Shown here piece after piece: positions 50,901 through 59,894 of a stretch of 64,000 bases of DNA. The notes under the pieces are model-generated. The model ran no database searches. It saw only the letters and a list, made by a program, of their open reading frames with translations, and was not told the origin of the DNA. The stretch's first letter is position 1, and each line of letters starts with the position of its first letter. A program made the translations under genes and the position numbers. Origin of the DNA: Flavobacteriaceae bacterium (lineage in GTDB: Bacteria > Bacteroidota > Bacteroidia > Flavobacteriales > Flavobacteriaceae); contig NZMG01000054.1 in the NCBI GenBank assembly GCA_002694465.1, forward strand, positions 62,001 to 126,000, read 5' to 3'.

Positions 50901-51649
50901 TTGTGTGTTTCGGCTTTTAAAGAAATAACACTTTGGAAATCTTTCTTTTCGTAAAAGTCTGGTTTGTCTGCTGTTTTTGGAGAAAATTGTGTTGCCTTTG
51001 GGCCTTTTATAAAAGCGACGTTGTCTTTATATGCTGAAACAATTCTGTTTGGATTTTCTGAAGATGTTTTTTTAATCAGTTTGAATAGGGAAGAAGGCAT
51101 TTCTTCTCCGTCGATGATAAAGGTTCCGTTAAAGATTTTATGGCGACAGTGTTCGCTATTTACTTGACTAAAACCAAAGACTTCACTATCGGTTAATTTT
51201 CTATTTAGTTTCTTTGAAAGTGTTGAGAGGTATTCAATTTCTTCAACATTTAAGGCTAATCCTTCGGCTTCGTTATAGGCTGCAATATCTTCAATTTCCT
51301 GAATAGGTTCTGGTTGAATATTAATGGTGTAGATACCTTGATTTAATTCAGAATATTTCTGAAATAACATGGGGTCATAATCTTTGAAACTTTCAGAAAC
51401 ATTTTTAAATTCTTCGATGCGGAGAATTCCATCAATACCCATATTTTGAGTAATCTCCACTGCATTGGTACTCCAAGGAGTAATCATAGCAGCTCTTGGG
51501 CCAATAAAAAAATCCGCTATTGCGGACTGTTCTATTTTAGGTTGGTTGCCAAACAACCACACAAGTTTTTCTATAGTTTCTTTGGAAAGTGTTCCTGAGG
51601 TTTGGACAGCAAAAACGATGTTTTTTACGTCTCCAAAAAAGTGAATCAT
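47969..51649 (-). CDS. purL: phosphoribosylformylglycinamidine synthase (large PurL)
   Basis: 1226 residues from the ATG at 51649. An ATG 24 bp upstream (51673) adds MCFQNLVF, but the family start is MIHFFGDVKNIVFAVQ, so I choose the second. The long single-chain form has FGAM synthase ATP-binding domains (SVISLKAETHNFPTTVEPFNG, then DHGAGGHLNCLSELVEET) and a C-terminal glutamine amidotransferase (GICNGCQLFLELDL with the catalytic Cys, and MPHIERSMFQW near the His/Glu pair). It converts FGAR to FGAM in purine synthesis. It stands alone on the minus strand. Confidence 0.95.
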   Translation of the reverse strand: MIHFFGDVKNIVFAVQTSGTLSKETIEKLVWLFGNQPKIEQSAIADFFIGPRAAMITPWSTNAVEITQNMGIDGILRIEEFKNVSESFKDYDPMLFQKYSELNQGIYTINIQPEPIQEIEDIAAYNEAEGLALNVEEIEYLSTLSKKLNRKLTDSEVFGFSQVNSEHCRHKIFNGTFIIDGEEMPSSLFKLIKKTSSENPNRIVSAYKDNVAFIKGPKATQFSPKTADKPDFYEKKDFQSVISLKAETHNFPTTVEPFNGAATGSGGEIRDRLAGGKGSLPLAGTAVYMTSYSRLEENRPWEKAMKEREWLYQTPLDILIKASNGASDFGNKFGQPLIAGSVLTFEHEEEARKLGFDKVIMLAGGIGYGKENQAIKDTPKKGDKVVILGGENYRIGMGGAAVSSADTGEFSSGIELNAVQRSNPEMQKRAANAIRGMVESDENPIVSIHDHGAGGHLNCLSELVEETGGKIDLDKLPVGDPTLSAKEIIGNESQERMGLVISEKHIETLQRIAERERSPMYTVGDVTGDHKFVFESKTTGAKPMDFALEDMFGSSPKTIMNDVSVARNYTPAQYETSKIKDYLAQVLQLEAVACKDWLTNKVDRCVGGLVAKQQCTGPLQLPLNNCGVMALDYQGKEGIATSIGHSPISALVDPVAGSRNSITEALTNIVWAPLENGLQSVSLSANWMWPCNNEGEDARLYKAVKGVSDFAIDLGINVPTGKDSLSMKQKYKNEEVIAPGTVIISAAGHCNNINKVVEPVLQKKGGSIYYINISEDNFKLGGSSFSQILNTIGNEVPTVKNATYVKTVFNTLQQLISEEKIVAGHDVASGGLITTLLEMCFADVNLGAVLDFSDFDEKDPIKILFSENCGIVFQASIDEDVQSKLITNNISFKKIGFVEKGNLLTIKFSKEHIETFNINRCRDDWYKTSYLLDQKQTANNLAGERYKNYKQQPLTYQFPSHFNGKLPASATWNKDERRLKAAIIREKGSNSEREMAHAMYLAGFDVKDVHMTDLISGRETLEDIQFIGAVGGFSNSDVLGSAKGWAGAFLYNEKANTALKKFFERENTLSVGICNGCQLFLELDLINPEHEKLSKMHHNDSHKHESSFTSVNVQKNNSVMLSSLEGATLGVWISHGEGKFNLPMEEKNYNIVAKYGYEGYPSNPNGSDYNTAMLCDKTGRHLVTMPHIERSMFQWNWANYPNGRKDEVSPWLEAFVSARKWLEKVK

Positions 51650-51879
51650 GAATACCAGATTTTGAAAGCACAAAGATACTTAATTAATTACCATTCTTAG
51701 GAATTAAATATTCGAGTCTTTTAACAAATACCTGTTTAAAAATCTACTATTGTTCAAATAATATCCCTAGTTCTATTCAAAAAGAGATTCAATTTTCATT
51801 TTTCGTTTAAATAGTTGGTATAAACTACTATTTTTTTTATGAATAATCAATATATTGTGCATTCAAAAAATTAAAACCA

Positions 51880-54807
51880 ATGAAAAAACATCTTTTACTA
51901 TTTTTAATGCTATTATTTGTGGGCTTTGGTTCCTATTCTCAGGAAAAATACCCGCCTACTGAAATTATTACTGGAACTTATATTGGAAAAACAGGTCGTA
52001 TGGACGAATTTCCAAAATATACGCGGAACATGGATTCTGAAGTTCCTACTATGGTAGTTGATCAACGTGTATCCACTACTCCTAATAGGGTGAAAAAAGC
52101 ACCTAGCGTAATACCAAACCTTCAAACAGAACCTGGAGGAATAAGAAGTTTACCGATACTTCAAAATTTTATTGGTGCCTCTCAAAATGAATCTGGATTT
52201 TTACCACCCGACCCTACTGGGGCAGCTGGTCCAAATCATTATGTTCATTCTGTAAATTCCCTAGTTAAGATTTTTGATAAATCTGGAAATTTACAAGTGG
52301 GACCTGTAAACCTTTCAACATTTTTAGGGATTGGTTCAAACAATGGAGACCCAATAGTACTTTATGATCAATTAGCAGATCGTTGGGTTGTAAGTGAGTT
52401 TGGAAATTTAGGTTCTAACTTAGGGTTGGCTATAGGTGTTTCAGAAACCAATGATCCTGCAGGGGCTTATAATGTTTGGCAATATGCTTTTTCCGGTCTA
52501 CCAGATTATCCAAAATATGGAGTTTGGCATGATGGATATTATGGTACTGTTAACTTGGCTGGATCTATAACACAGGGATTTGTTATGGAGAGAGAAGAAA
52601 TGTTAAATGGTGGAACTTCGCCACAAATTATAATATTTAATTTTCCAGATATTGTAAACAATCCTAATACTGTTAAAAGTGCTGAACCAGCTAATCTTTT
52701 AGGAACTGAAATAAATCCTAATACCCCTGGTTATTTTACGTACTTACAGGATGATGATTGGACACCGGCTATTGCATTTGACCATTTAAAAGTTTGGGAG
52801 GTTATTCCAGATTGGGATAACACAGCTAATTCGACTATTTCTGCTCCTTTGGAAATTCCAACGGATCCTTTTGATGCAGGGGAACTTTTTGGTAACGGTA
52901 ATGGCGCTATTCGCCAACCAGGTACCAGTCAAAGACTTGCTGGACATGGAGGTATTATATCTTTTGGTGCTAATTTCAGATCTTTTCCAACGCACAATTC
53001 TTGGCTAATCACATTTAATACTTTTATAGATGCTAATGAAACAGGTGGAATTAGATGGATTGAATTACGAAATGATGCACAAAACCCTTGGAGTATATAT
53101 CAAGAAGGGACTTATTCTATTGCAGATGGCCATAGTAGGCTAATGAGTACCTCTGCGATTGATGTTGAAGGAAATATTGCGTTAGCCTATACAACGGCAA
53201 GTACTACGTTACCAGTATCGTTAAGATATACAGGACGCTTTAATGGTGATCCGCTAGGGCAAATGACAGTTGCGGAAACTGTAATTTTTGATGGTCCAGG
53301 TGTAAGAACAAACACATATAGATATGGAGATTATGCTCATATGACCATGGATCCAGATGGGTTTACTTTTTGGACCACGGCAGATTATTTTTCCTCAAAC
53401 AACTTTTGGAGATCTCGGGTAGCTGCTATTAGAATCTTAGGACCTTTTACAAATGACGTAGGAGTTAGCGCCATAAATGAACCATCTAATGGTATTTTAA
53501 CCAATGCAGAGACCGTAGAGGTAAGTATTAGAAACTATAGCTTAAGTTCTGTTTCTAATGTTCCAGTGGAATTAAGAGTTGATGGAAATTTGGTAGCCTC
53601 TGAAACTTATGTTGGAACCATAAACTCTAATGAGGCGGTTACATACCAATTTACACAAACTGTGGATTTATCCAATCCTGGACAAACTTATAGTATTGAA
53701 GCTAGAACTACCTTAGGTGGTGATGGTTATGTTCCGAATAATGAGTTTACAAAGGAAGTAAAGCATTTATTAGCAAATGATGTGGGAGTTATTGCTATTG
53801 TAGCTCCAACGAGTGGAAATAGCCTTGGAGATGAAACAATTACCGTAAGAGTAAAAAACTACGGAGCGGCGATTCAGTCAGGTTTTGATTTAGAGTACAA
53901 TGTTAATGGTGGAACTCCAATAGTTGAGTCGTTCCCAGGAACTATTGTTTCTGAAGAAGAACTTAACTTTAGTTTCGCACAGACATCAGATTTCACAACT
54001 GTTGGAACTTATACGATTACGTCAAGTACATCATTATCTGGAGATCAAGATGCTTCAAATGATGAAACTTCTGTGATGGTAGAAAACCAATTATGCCTTC
54101 CAGTTTCTAATTGTAATGCAGGTCATGGATTTAGACTTTTTGAAGTTGGTGGAATAAACAACCCTTCAGGATGTGAAGGATATGGTGACTTTACAAACTT
54201 AGTAGCAAATTTAGATAATGGAAATATTACACCACTTACAGTATCGTCTGAATATGGTAGCCAATTTCTAAGCGTATGGATTGATTATAATGATGATTTA
54301 ACATTTACAGCAAATGAACTTGTTGTAGATAATCATGAGTTCGCTCCTGGACAAAATGGTGGTAACTTTACTGAGACAGTCGACTTAGTGGTTCCGGCTA
54401 ATGCAACGCTTGGTGAGCATTTAATGAGAGCTAGATTTAGTGGTGTTGGACCAGTTCCAGCAAATGCTTGTGATGAAATTTTATTTGGTGAAACTGAAGA
54501 TTATAAAGCCAATATCGCAAACTTAGGAGTTGATGATTATGCAATAAATGATGCTAATCTTGTTGTGGTATCCAATGATAATAACCAATTTGAAGTGATT
54601 TTTGAAACTGCTTATGACGAAGGAGTGTTTTTAGCAGTTTACAATGTGTTGGGTCAAGAAATTGGTTTCAATAAAAGCGTTCCAAAAATTGATGGAGCAT
54701 ATAGACTAAACCTTGATATGTCAAATGTATCTAGTGGCGTCTACATTGTTAGAGTTGGTGGTCAAGCCACAACCACATTTAAAACAGCTAGAATTATTGT
54801 GAAGTAA
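51880..54807 (+). CDS. large secreted T9SS cargo with CARDB-like and GEVED domains
   Basis: 975 residues with a signal peptide (LLLFLMLLFVGFGSYSQ). The N-terminal half (LPPDPTGAAGPNHYVHSVNS, VVSEFGNLG) is a large beta-propeller-like region. Two CARDB-like Ig units follow (NDVGVSAINEPSNGILTNAE, NDVGVIAIVAPTSGNSLGDE). A GEVED domain follows (CLPVSNCNAGHGFRLFEVGG to FGETEDYKANI). The C-terminus is a T9SS type A sorting domain (GVYIVRVGGQATTTFKTARI). The protein should be exported to the cell surface or medium. Function of the propeller is unknown; no catalytic motif recognised. Confidence 0.87.
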   Translation: MKKHLLLFLMLLFVGFGSYSQEKYPPTEIITGTYIGKTGRMDEFPKYTRNMDSEVPTMVVDQRVSTTPNRVKKAPSVIPNLQTEPGGIRSLPILQNFIGASQNESGFLPPDPTGAAGPNHYVHSVNSLVKIFDKSGNLQVGPVNLSTFLGIGSNNGDPIVLYDQLADRWVVSEFGNLGSNLGLAIGVSETNDPAGAYNVWQYAFSGLPDYPKYGVWHDGYYGTVNLAGSITQGFVMEREEMLNGGTSPQIIIFNFPDIVNNPNTVKSAEPANLLGTEINPNTPGYFTYLQDDDWTPAIAFDHLKVWEVIPDWDNTANSTISAPLEIPTDPFDAGELFGNGNGAIRQPGTSQRLAGHGGIISFGANFRSFPTHNSWLITFNTFIDANETGGIRWIELRNDAQNPWSIYQEGTYSIADGHSRLMSTSAIDVEGNIALAYTTASTTLPVSLRYTGRFNGDPLGQMTVAETVIFDGPGVRTNTYRYGDYAHMTMDPDGFTFWTTADYFSSNNFWRSRVAAIRILGPFTNDVGVSAINEPSNGILTNAETVEVSIRNYSLSSVSNVPVELRVDGNLVASETYVGTINSNEAVTYQFTQTVDLSNPGQTYSIEARTTLGGDGYVPNNEFTKEVKHLLANDVGVIAIVAPTSGNSLGDETITVRVKNYGAAIQSGFDLEYNVNGGTPIVESFPGTIVSEEELNFSFAQTSDFTTVGTYTITSSTSLSGDQDASNDETSVMVENQLCLPVSNCNAGHGFRLFEVGGINNPSGCEGYGDFTNLVANLDNGNITPLTVSSEYGSQFLSVWIDYNDDLTFTANELVVDNHEFAPGQNGGNFTETVDLVVPANATLGEHLMRARFSGVGPVPANACDEILFGETEDYKANIANLGVDDYAINDANLVVVSNDNNQFEVIFETAYDEGVFLAVYNVLGQEIGFNKSVPKIDGAYRLNLDMSNVSSGVYIVRVGGQATTTFKTARIIVK

Positions 54808-54830
54808 TTTGGGATATGTAGTTAAACAAT

Positions 54831-54858
54831 AAAAAAGCGGGCATTGCCCGCTTTTTTT
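54831..54858. terminator. bidirectional terminator between the T9SS cargo and the endonuclease I gene
   Basis: AAAAAAGCGGGC at 54831-54842 pairs with GCCCGCTTTTTT starting at 54846 (6-bp GC stem extended by A/T pairs, ATT loop). Very strong, and reads as a terminator on both strands. It reaches into the stop codon of the minus-strand gene. Confidence 0.9.
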
Positions 54859-55900
54859 ATTCTATAATTATTTTTTTAATAATTCGTTTTTCTTCCGATG
54901 TAAATTCAATTAAATAAATTCCCTTTTGTAAAGCCGAAAGATGTATCGGTTCAGCATTTTGCAATAGTTGATTAGTAACTATTTCCTTACCAAAAACATC
55001 ATAAATACTATAGGCATCCAAGGTAGTTGAAGTTTCATAATAGAGCGTTTCAGTAACAGGGTTTGGATAAATGGTTATGGATGCTTTATTGAACTCATTA
55101 ATAGAAAATAAATCCCATCTATCTTCAGCAGGTATTCCTCCCCAAATAACAGTTGCTAAATAGGGATTGTCGATAAAAGGATTGCGATTACCGTATAAGG
55201 TTTCAAAATAATCGTTTCGTTGATCCTCAAAAAGTGTTACAGGGTCTTCGGCATTCCACTGTAAAAATAATTGTAACATCTCTGTGCTTCCTTGTAGGCT
55301 ACCCACACCTGTTAATGATGGCAAACAACGGTCGCCGTATCTCGTATACATATACATAATCATCCTTGCCACATCACCTTTCCATTCATCTCCCGGATAC
55401 CAGTCGCCACTACCTACATTACCAGCATTTCCATTTCCTGATGCAAATTTTTTATTTGCTTTGTTGTTATTCATTTGTTGGTCGCTAGGGCGAATGTTAT
55501 GAGGATCGGCGCCAATTCCAGTAGTGTTATTATCTACATTTCCCATGGGTGGATTTGCATTTGACCTTGCAAAAACGTGCTCTCTATTCCATTGGCAGGT
55601 AGAACCTCCAAAGTCACCTTTATCTCTACTCCTGTCGGTAGTACAATTTCCGTCGGAGTCGTTATACCCGTAAACTAATAATACATTGTTACTGTTGGAA
55701 GTATCTTCATCACTTATTAAAACGGCATCTCGCACATCACCATATGTAAAGCTATTACTAGCTTGATCAATTTTGCCTTGTAGCTCAAAATATAAATCTT
55801 GTCCAGTTAAATTGAGATTCACATCACTATAATACGGTTGTTGCGCAAAAGTGTTGGAGATTAATAATAGGGTAAGGAGGGGTAAAAAAATAAATTTCAT
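54857..55900 (-). CDS. secreted endonuclease I with T9SS sorting domain
   Basis: 347 residues: signal peptide (FIFLPLLTLLLISNTFAQ), endonuclease I (EndA/Vvn-like) domain with WNREHVFARSN (catalytic His region), TGIGADPHNIRPSDQQMNN and DWYPGDEWKGDVARMIMYMY. A C-terminal T9SS domain (SITIYPNPVTETLYYET ... GIYLIEFTSEEKRIIKKI) completes it. It should degrade extracellular DNA and RNA without sequence specificity, for nutrient recovery. The sorting tag shows surface or medium localisation. Confidence 0.93.
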   Translation of the reverse strand: MKFIFLPLLTLLLISNTFAQQPYYSDVNLNLTGQDLYFELQGKIDQASNSFTYGDVRDAVLISDEDTSNSNNVLLVYGYNDSDGNCTTDRSRDKGDFGGSTCQWNREHVFARSNANPPMGNVDNNTTGIGADPHNIRPSDQQMNNNKANKKFASGNGNAGNVGSGDWYPGDEWKGDVARMIMYMYTRYGDRCLPSLTGVGSLQGSTEMLQLFLQWNAEDPVTLFEDQRNDYFETLYGNRNPFIDNPYLATVIWGGIPAEDRWDLFSINEFNKASITIYPNPVTETLYYETSTTLDAYSIYDVFGKEIVTNQLLQNAEPIHLSALQKGIYLIEFTSEEKRIIKKIIIE

Positions 55901-55914
55901 TAAAGTAGTATTAG

Positions 55915-57132
55915 TTATTTCTTTTTGAGAAGTGCCATATAAAAACCATCAAATCCCGATTCACTAGGGAAGATGGTTTCTTCTTTTACTAAAGTAAATG
56001 ATTTTCCATTTTCTGAGGATAAAAACTCTTTTACTTGAAGATGGTTCTCGGAGGGTAGAATTGAGCAGGTGGCATACACCAACTCACCTTCTTCTTTTAC
56101 CATTTTTGAATATGATTGAAGAATTTCTTGCTGGGTTTTCTTTATTTCTTCAAGAAATTCTGGTTGTAATTTCCATTTGGTATCTGGATTTCTTTTTAAA
56201 ACTCCCAAACCCGTGCAAGGAGCGTCAATAAGAACCTTATCTGCTTTACCAATTAATTTTTTAATGGCTTTTGAAGAATCAATGACACGTGTTTCAAGAT
56301 TGTGAATTCCATTGCGTCGGGCTCTTCTTTTTAACTCATTTAGTTTGTTTTCATAAAGGTCCATTGCTATTATTTGACCTTTATTCTCCATAAGCGTGGC
56401 AATGTGTAAACTTTTTCCGCCAGCTCCTGCACACGCATCAACAACACGCATCCCAGATTTTGGATTCAGCAAATGTGCTACTTGTTGCGATGAAGCGTCT
56501 TGCACCTCAAACCAACCATCTTTAAATTGCTCTGTAGTAAAAACGTTAGCGCGCTCTTTTAAAACTAAAGCATTCTCCAAACCTGAAATGGGTTCTGTAT
56601 CAATTTCTTGATCCCTTAAAGCATTTTGAAGCTGTTGTACATTTGTTTTTAAGGTATTTACTCTTAAAACTACATCTGCTTGGCTATTAAGGTGTTTTAA
56701 TTCCTTTTCCCAACGGTCTTTGCCCAATTCTTTAAGTCCATGTTCATCTAGCCAATCTGGAATAGATTCTCTTAATTTTCTCACCTTAGAAAGTTCATCA
56801 AAACGACCTTTAATTTTACGAGTTGGAGTACCTTCAAATTGAGGCCAATCTGGAAGTTTAATGCCACGAAGGGTAGCCCAAACAACAAACAGCCTAAAAA
56901 GGTTTTCTCTATCGAAAGGCTCTTTCACTTCAGCAATTTCGGCATATAATCGCTTCCATCGAACAATATCGTAGGTGGTTTCGGCAATAAAACTTCTATC
57001 GCGAGAACCCCATCGCTTATCACGCTTTAGGGTGTTTTTCAACACCTTATCGGCCTGCTTTTTTTCATTAAAAATTATATGAAGGGAATCGATGGTTGCA
57101 AATACCAAATTTCGGTGGAGTCTCATAATCAA
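55915..57132 (-). CDS. RsmB/NOP-family rRNA (cytosine-C5) methyltransferase
   Basis: 405 residues. AdoMet-binding motif DACAGAGGKSLHIATLM, catalytic motif DAPCTGLGVLKRNPDTKW with the first Cys, and the second Cys in YATCSILPSEN, the two-Cys mechanism of RNA m5C methyltransferases. The N-terminal part is a helical RNA-binding region. The first ATG gives MIMRLHRNL; an ATG two codons later is also possible. Probably methylates 16S rRNA; the exact base is not predicted. Divergent from the propeller lipoprotein gene with a 62-bp gap that contains two -7-like boxes. Confidence 0.93.
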   Translation of the reverse strand: MIMRLHRNLVFATIDSLHIIFNEKKQADKVLKNTLKRDKRWGSRDRSFIAETTYDIVRWKRLYAEIAEVKEPFDRENLFRLFVVWATLRGIKLPDWPQFEGTPTRKIKGRFDELSKVRKLRESIPDWLDEHGLKELGKDRWEKELKHLNSQADVVLRVNTLKTNVQQLQNALRDQEIDTEPISGLENALVLKERANVFTTEQFKDGWFEVQDASSQQVAHLLNPKSGMRVVDACAGAGGKSLHIATLMENKGQIIAMDLYENKLNELKRRARRNGIHNLETRVIDSSKAIKKLIGKADKVLIDAPCTGLGVLKRNPDTKWKLQPEFLEEIKKTQQEILQSYSKMVKEEGELVYATCSILPSENHLQVKEFLSSENGKSFTLVKEETIFPSESGFDGFYMALLKKK

Positions 57133-57143
57133 TTTATAGGCTG

Positions 57144-57151
57144 CAAAGTTA
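57144..57151 (-). promoter_or_regulatory. -7 element for the rRNA methyltransferase gene
   Basis: On the minus strand the sequence is TAACTTTG (TAnnTTTG), 11 bp upstream of the ATG at 57132, implying a very short leader. No TTG at the expected -33 position. Moderate. Confidence 0.45.
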
Positions 57152-57171
57152 GTATTCTTTCTCGCTTTAAT

Positions 57172-57179
57172 TACTTTTG
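57172..57179 (+). promoter_or_regulatory. -7 element for the propeller lipoprotein gene
   Basis: TACTTTTG matches TAnnTTTG, 15 bp upstream of the ATG at 57195, with TTAG at 19-nt spacing in the -33 position. Moderate to good. Confidence 0.5.
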
Positions 57180-57194
57180 CTAAAATTTTTTTAA

Positions 57195-58232
57195 ATGAAA
57201 CTTATTTCCGCAGTCCTTGTTACCCTTTTATTAATTTCTTGTTCTGAAAAAAGCAAATCGTTTGATAGGGTTAAAATTGAAACTATTTTTACTGATAGTT
57301 TAAGTATACGGGCCATTGCTCCATTGAATGAAAATCGTGTTTGGTTTGCAGCAAATAAGGGAATGGTGGGATTAATCGATGGAAATATACCCAAATTGGC
57401 TACCATAAAATATGAAGATTCTTTGCTTCACTTTAGAGCATTAGCCATCACAAATGAGAATGTTTTTGTCTTAAGCATTGCGAATCCTGCCGTGTTGTAT
57501 AAAATTGGATTTAATGGTAACGAAGCTACAAACATTGAAGAAGTATACGTAGAAAAAGGAGAAAAGGTGTTTTATGATTCCTTGGCTTTTTGGAATGACA
57601 AAGAAGGCATCGCCATGGGTGATCCCACACAAGATTGCCTATCCATACTTATTACTAGAGATGGAGGTAATTCTTGGAATAAAGTAGATTGTTCTCTATT
57701 ACCAAAAACGGAAGAAGGTGAAGCAGGCTTTGCCGCAAGTAATACAAATATTGCCATTTTCGAGGATCATGTTTGGATTGCTTCTGGAGGGAAACGAGCA
57801 AGGATTTTTCATTCGGCTGATAAAGGAAAAACTTGGAAAGTTTACAATACTCCTATTTTACAAGGAAAGGCAATGACAGGGATATATTCAATACGGTTTT
57901 ATAATGATAAAATAGGAGTGATTTTTGGAGGTGATTGGGAAAGCAAATCCTTTAATGAAGGTAATAAGGCTATAACTAAAGACGGTGGTAAAACGTGGAA
58001 GCTGATTGCAAATGGACAGGGACCTGGGTATCGATCTTCGGTTGCCTTTGTGCCTAATTCTAATGGAAATGGAATAGTTGCGGTAGGTTCTCCGGGCATA
58101 TCGTATAGTAAAGATGCTGGTGATTCCTGGAAAGAATTGTCAAAAGAAGGGTTGTATGCTATTGAGTTTGTAAATGATTCAGTTGCTTTTGGAAGCGGAC
58201 AAAACCGTATTGTAAAGCTAACATTTGAATAA
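57195..58232 (+). CDS. YCF48/BNR-like propeller lipoprotein
   Basis: 345 residues with a lipoprotein signal (VTLLLISCSEKSKS). Repeated Asp-box motifs ITRDGGNSWNK, HSADKGKTWK, ITKDGGKTWKL and SKDAGDSWKEL make a beta-propeller of the YCF48 / photosystem-assembly-like type. Flavobacterial members are often called oxidoreductases, but no cofactor motif is visible. Membrane-anchored on the periplasmic side. It stands alone and converges with the CpxP-like gene, with stops 4 bp apart. Confidence 0.85.
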   Translation: MKLISAVLVTLLLISCSEKSKSFDRVKIETIFTDSLSIRAIAPLNENRVWFAANKGMVGLIDGNIPKLATIKYEDSLLHFRALAITNENVFVLSIANPAVLYKIGFNGNEATNIEEVYVEKGEKVFYDSLAFWNDKEGIAMGDPTQDCLSILITRDGGNSWNKVDCSLLPKTEEGEAGFAASNTNIAIFEDHVWIASGGKRARIFHSADKGKTWKVYNTPILQGKAMTGIYSIRFYNDKIGVIFGGDWESKSFNEGNKAITKDGGKTWKLIANGQGPGYRSSVAFVPNSNGNGIVAVGSPGISYSKDAGDSWKELSKEGLYAIEFVNDSVAFGSGQNRIVKLTFE

Positions 58233-58235
58233 CCA

Positions 58236-58667
58236 TTAGGGCTTTTCACCTCGCCTATTCTTCATTTTGTTTAAAAGAATTCGTTTAAATTCTTCTTCGG
58301 CGCGTTTTAATTTCAGAATTTTTTTGGCGGGTAAAATTCCTTTTAAATTTTGTACTAATTCTTTTTGATATAAAAACTCCTTTTCTTTTAAACTGATTGC
58401 TTTGTCAAGTAATGTATTTGCTTCGGCATCTGAAAGGGAATTGAAATCACCTTTTATGATTTCAAAAATTTCTTTGCGTTCTTGCTTTCTGAGTGTTCTT
58501 AATTTCTCTTCATGAGCATTGTAAATAGGCCAGAATTTTTCGGCTTCATCAGAAGTTAATTCTAATGACTCTGTTAAAAAAGCAGTTTTATAAGCTTTTA
58601 TTTTATCACCTCGTTGGGCCGAAGCTGTTGTTGCGATTAATAAAAAAAGGATAAGAATATGTTTCAT
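58236..58667 (-). CDS. CpxP/Spy-like periplasmic protein in an ECF sigma operon
   Basis: 143 residues with a signal peptide (ILILFLLIATTASAQ). The mature part is all-helical: KAYKTAFLTESLELTSDEAEKFWPIYN, then EEKLRTLRKQERKEIFEI, matching CpxP/Spy-like periplasmic chaperone or sensor proteins. It starts 1 bp after the stop of the anti-sigma gene, so it is the third gene of the set with sigma and anti-sigma. It may sense periplasmic stress for the anti-sigma factor; this is inferred from position. Confidence 0.8.
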   Translation of the reverse strand: MKHILILFLLIATTASAQRGDKIKAYKTAFLTESLELTSDEAEKFWPIYNAHEEKLRTLRKQERKEIFEIIKGDFNSLSDAEANTLLDKAISLKEKEFLYQKELVQNLKGILPAKKILKLKRAEEEFKRILLNKMKNRRGEKP

Positions 58668-58668
58668 T

Positions 58669-59163
58669 TTATTCGATTAAAAGTGAGGTGTCATCAAGAC
58701 TGTCCAATAAATAATTTTCGATCGTTTCTTCTGTTATTGAAAGGGATTCCCATTGAAGACTTTCGAGGTCTTCTTCATTTAATAGTTGTGCTACTTCTTG
58801 GGCTTCAATATCAAGATTGTTATATATGTAAGTTTCAATTTCGGCTAATTCCCAGTTTGTAATATTTGTATTCGATTTGTTCCAATTTAAAAATAGAAGC
58901 ATTAAAATACTTGCAGCAATACTGGTGGTATACCAAATATTCTTTCTTTTAAAAATGGAAATCACCTTAGATTCCTTTTCGTGAATGGTTTTTGAAAGAA
59001 TCTTTTCTTCTAGAGTTTCAAAATAGTCTTCTGGTACATTAAAACCTGTATTCTCTGGAAATTTATCTTCAGAAACAATAGAAAAGAGTTTGTCGTCCAG
59101 TGCTTCAAAATATGAGCTAGGGACTTTAAAACCAGAGGTGTATTTCTTTTTATCGTTTTCCAT
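58669..59163 (-). CDS. putative anti-sigma factor (single transmembrane segment)
   Basis: 164 residues with one transmembrane segment at about residues 75-95 (NIWYTTSIAASILMLLFLNW). The N-terminal cytoplasmic part has two similar blocks (FKVPSSYFEALDDKLFSI, FNVPEDYFETLEEKILSK) that may hold the sigma factor, and the periplasmic tail is acidic. It lies between the ECF sigma gene and the CpxP-like gene in the usual order for sigma-anti-sigma-sensor sets. No zinc-binding anti-sigma motif was seen, so the call rests on topology and position. Confidence 0.75.
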   Translation of the reverse strand: MENDKKKYTSGFKVPSSYFEALDDKLFSIVSEDKFPENTGFNVPEDYFETLEEKILSKTIHEKESKVISIFKRKNIWYTTSIAASILMLLFLNWNKSNTNITNWELAEIETYIYNNLDIEAQEVAQLLNEEDLESLQWESLSITEETIENYLLDSLDDTSLLIE

Positions 59164-59185
59164 TTAAAATTTGACTTTCAATTTG

Positions 59186-59737
59186 TTAAAAGGTTTCATC
59201 GTTCTCTAAAAAGGTAGTGATTTTTTTAACCGCAATATGATAACTGCTTTTTAATCCGCCTACAGAGGTATCTAAAATTGTTGAAAGTTCTTCATAAGTA
59301 ATATCATCAAAATACTTCATATTAAAGACTAACTGTTGCTTTTGGGGAAGCGAGGTAATGGCTCTTTGTAATTTTAACTGAATTTCATTCCCTTCAAAAT
59401 AGACATCTTCTTTTAAATTGGATAGTGCAGCTTGTTGCACTTCTTCCGAAGTTACTTGTAATTTTTTTGCTTTTTTGTTAATAAATGTAATGGATTCATT
59501 GGTGGCTATGCGATACATCCAAGTATAAAGTTTGCTCTCCCCTTGAAATTTATCAATATTTCTAAAAACTTTTATGAACGTATTTTGAAGTACGTCATCG
59601 GCATCATCATGATTTAGAACAATCTTTCTTATATGCCAATACAACCGTTCCTTATAGGTGGTTATTAACTCCCTAAAGGCTTTTTCTCTAAGATCTTGAG
59701 ACTTTAATGCAGTTACTAAGGATTGTTCTTCTACCAA
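59186..59737 (-). CDS. ECF RNA polymerase sigma factor (TTG start)
   Basis: 183 residues with sigma2 (HDDADDVLQNTFIKVFRNI, then KLYTWMYRIATNESITF) and sigma4 (SLPQKQQLVFNMKYFDDITYEEL) regions. The start is TTG at 59737: an in-frame TAA stop lies directly upstream (59740-59738) and no other start fits before the sigma2 region. This weak start codon may limit its synthesis. It heads an operon with the anti-sigma factor and CpxP-like protein, and the region upstream contains the two candidate small RNAs. Targets unknown. Confidence 0.92.
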   Translation of the reverse strand: MVEEQSLVTALKSQDLREKAFRELITTYKERLYWHIRKIVLNHDDADDVLQNTFIKVFRNIDKFQGESKLYTWMYRIATNESITFINKKAKKLQVTSEEVQQAALSNLKEDVYFEGNEIQLKLQRAITSLPQKQQLVFNMKYFDDITYEELSTILDTSVGGLKSSYHIAVKKITTFLENDETF

Positions 59738-59894
59738 TTAACGTGCTTTTATGTTGGACTTTTTAAGTGTATAATAGTTTAATTAAAGGTATTATATTTT
59801 TTTAATAAGGGAAATAAGTCGACAAAACGTCTATTTTTTTAGATTAAATACATAAAATATTTTTTTGTAGGAAAATATTTACTAAATTTACACC

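Noticed and set aside
51650..51673. upstream ATG of purL at 51673
   Set aside because: The added eight residues do not belong to the family; the second ATG gives the normal N-terminus.
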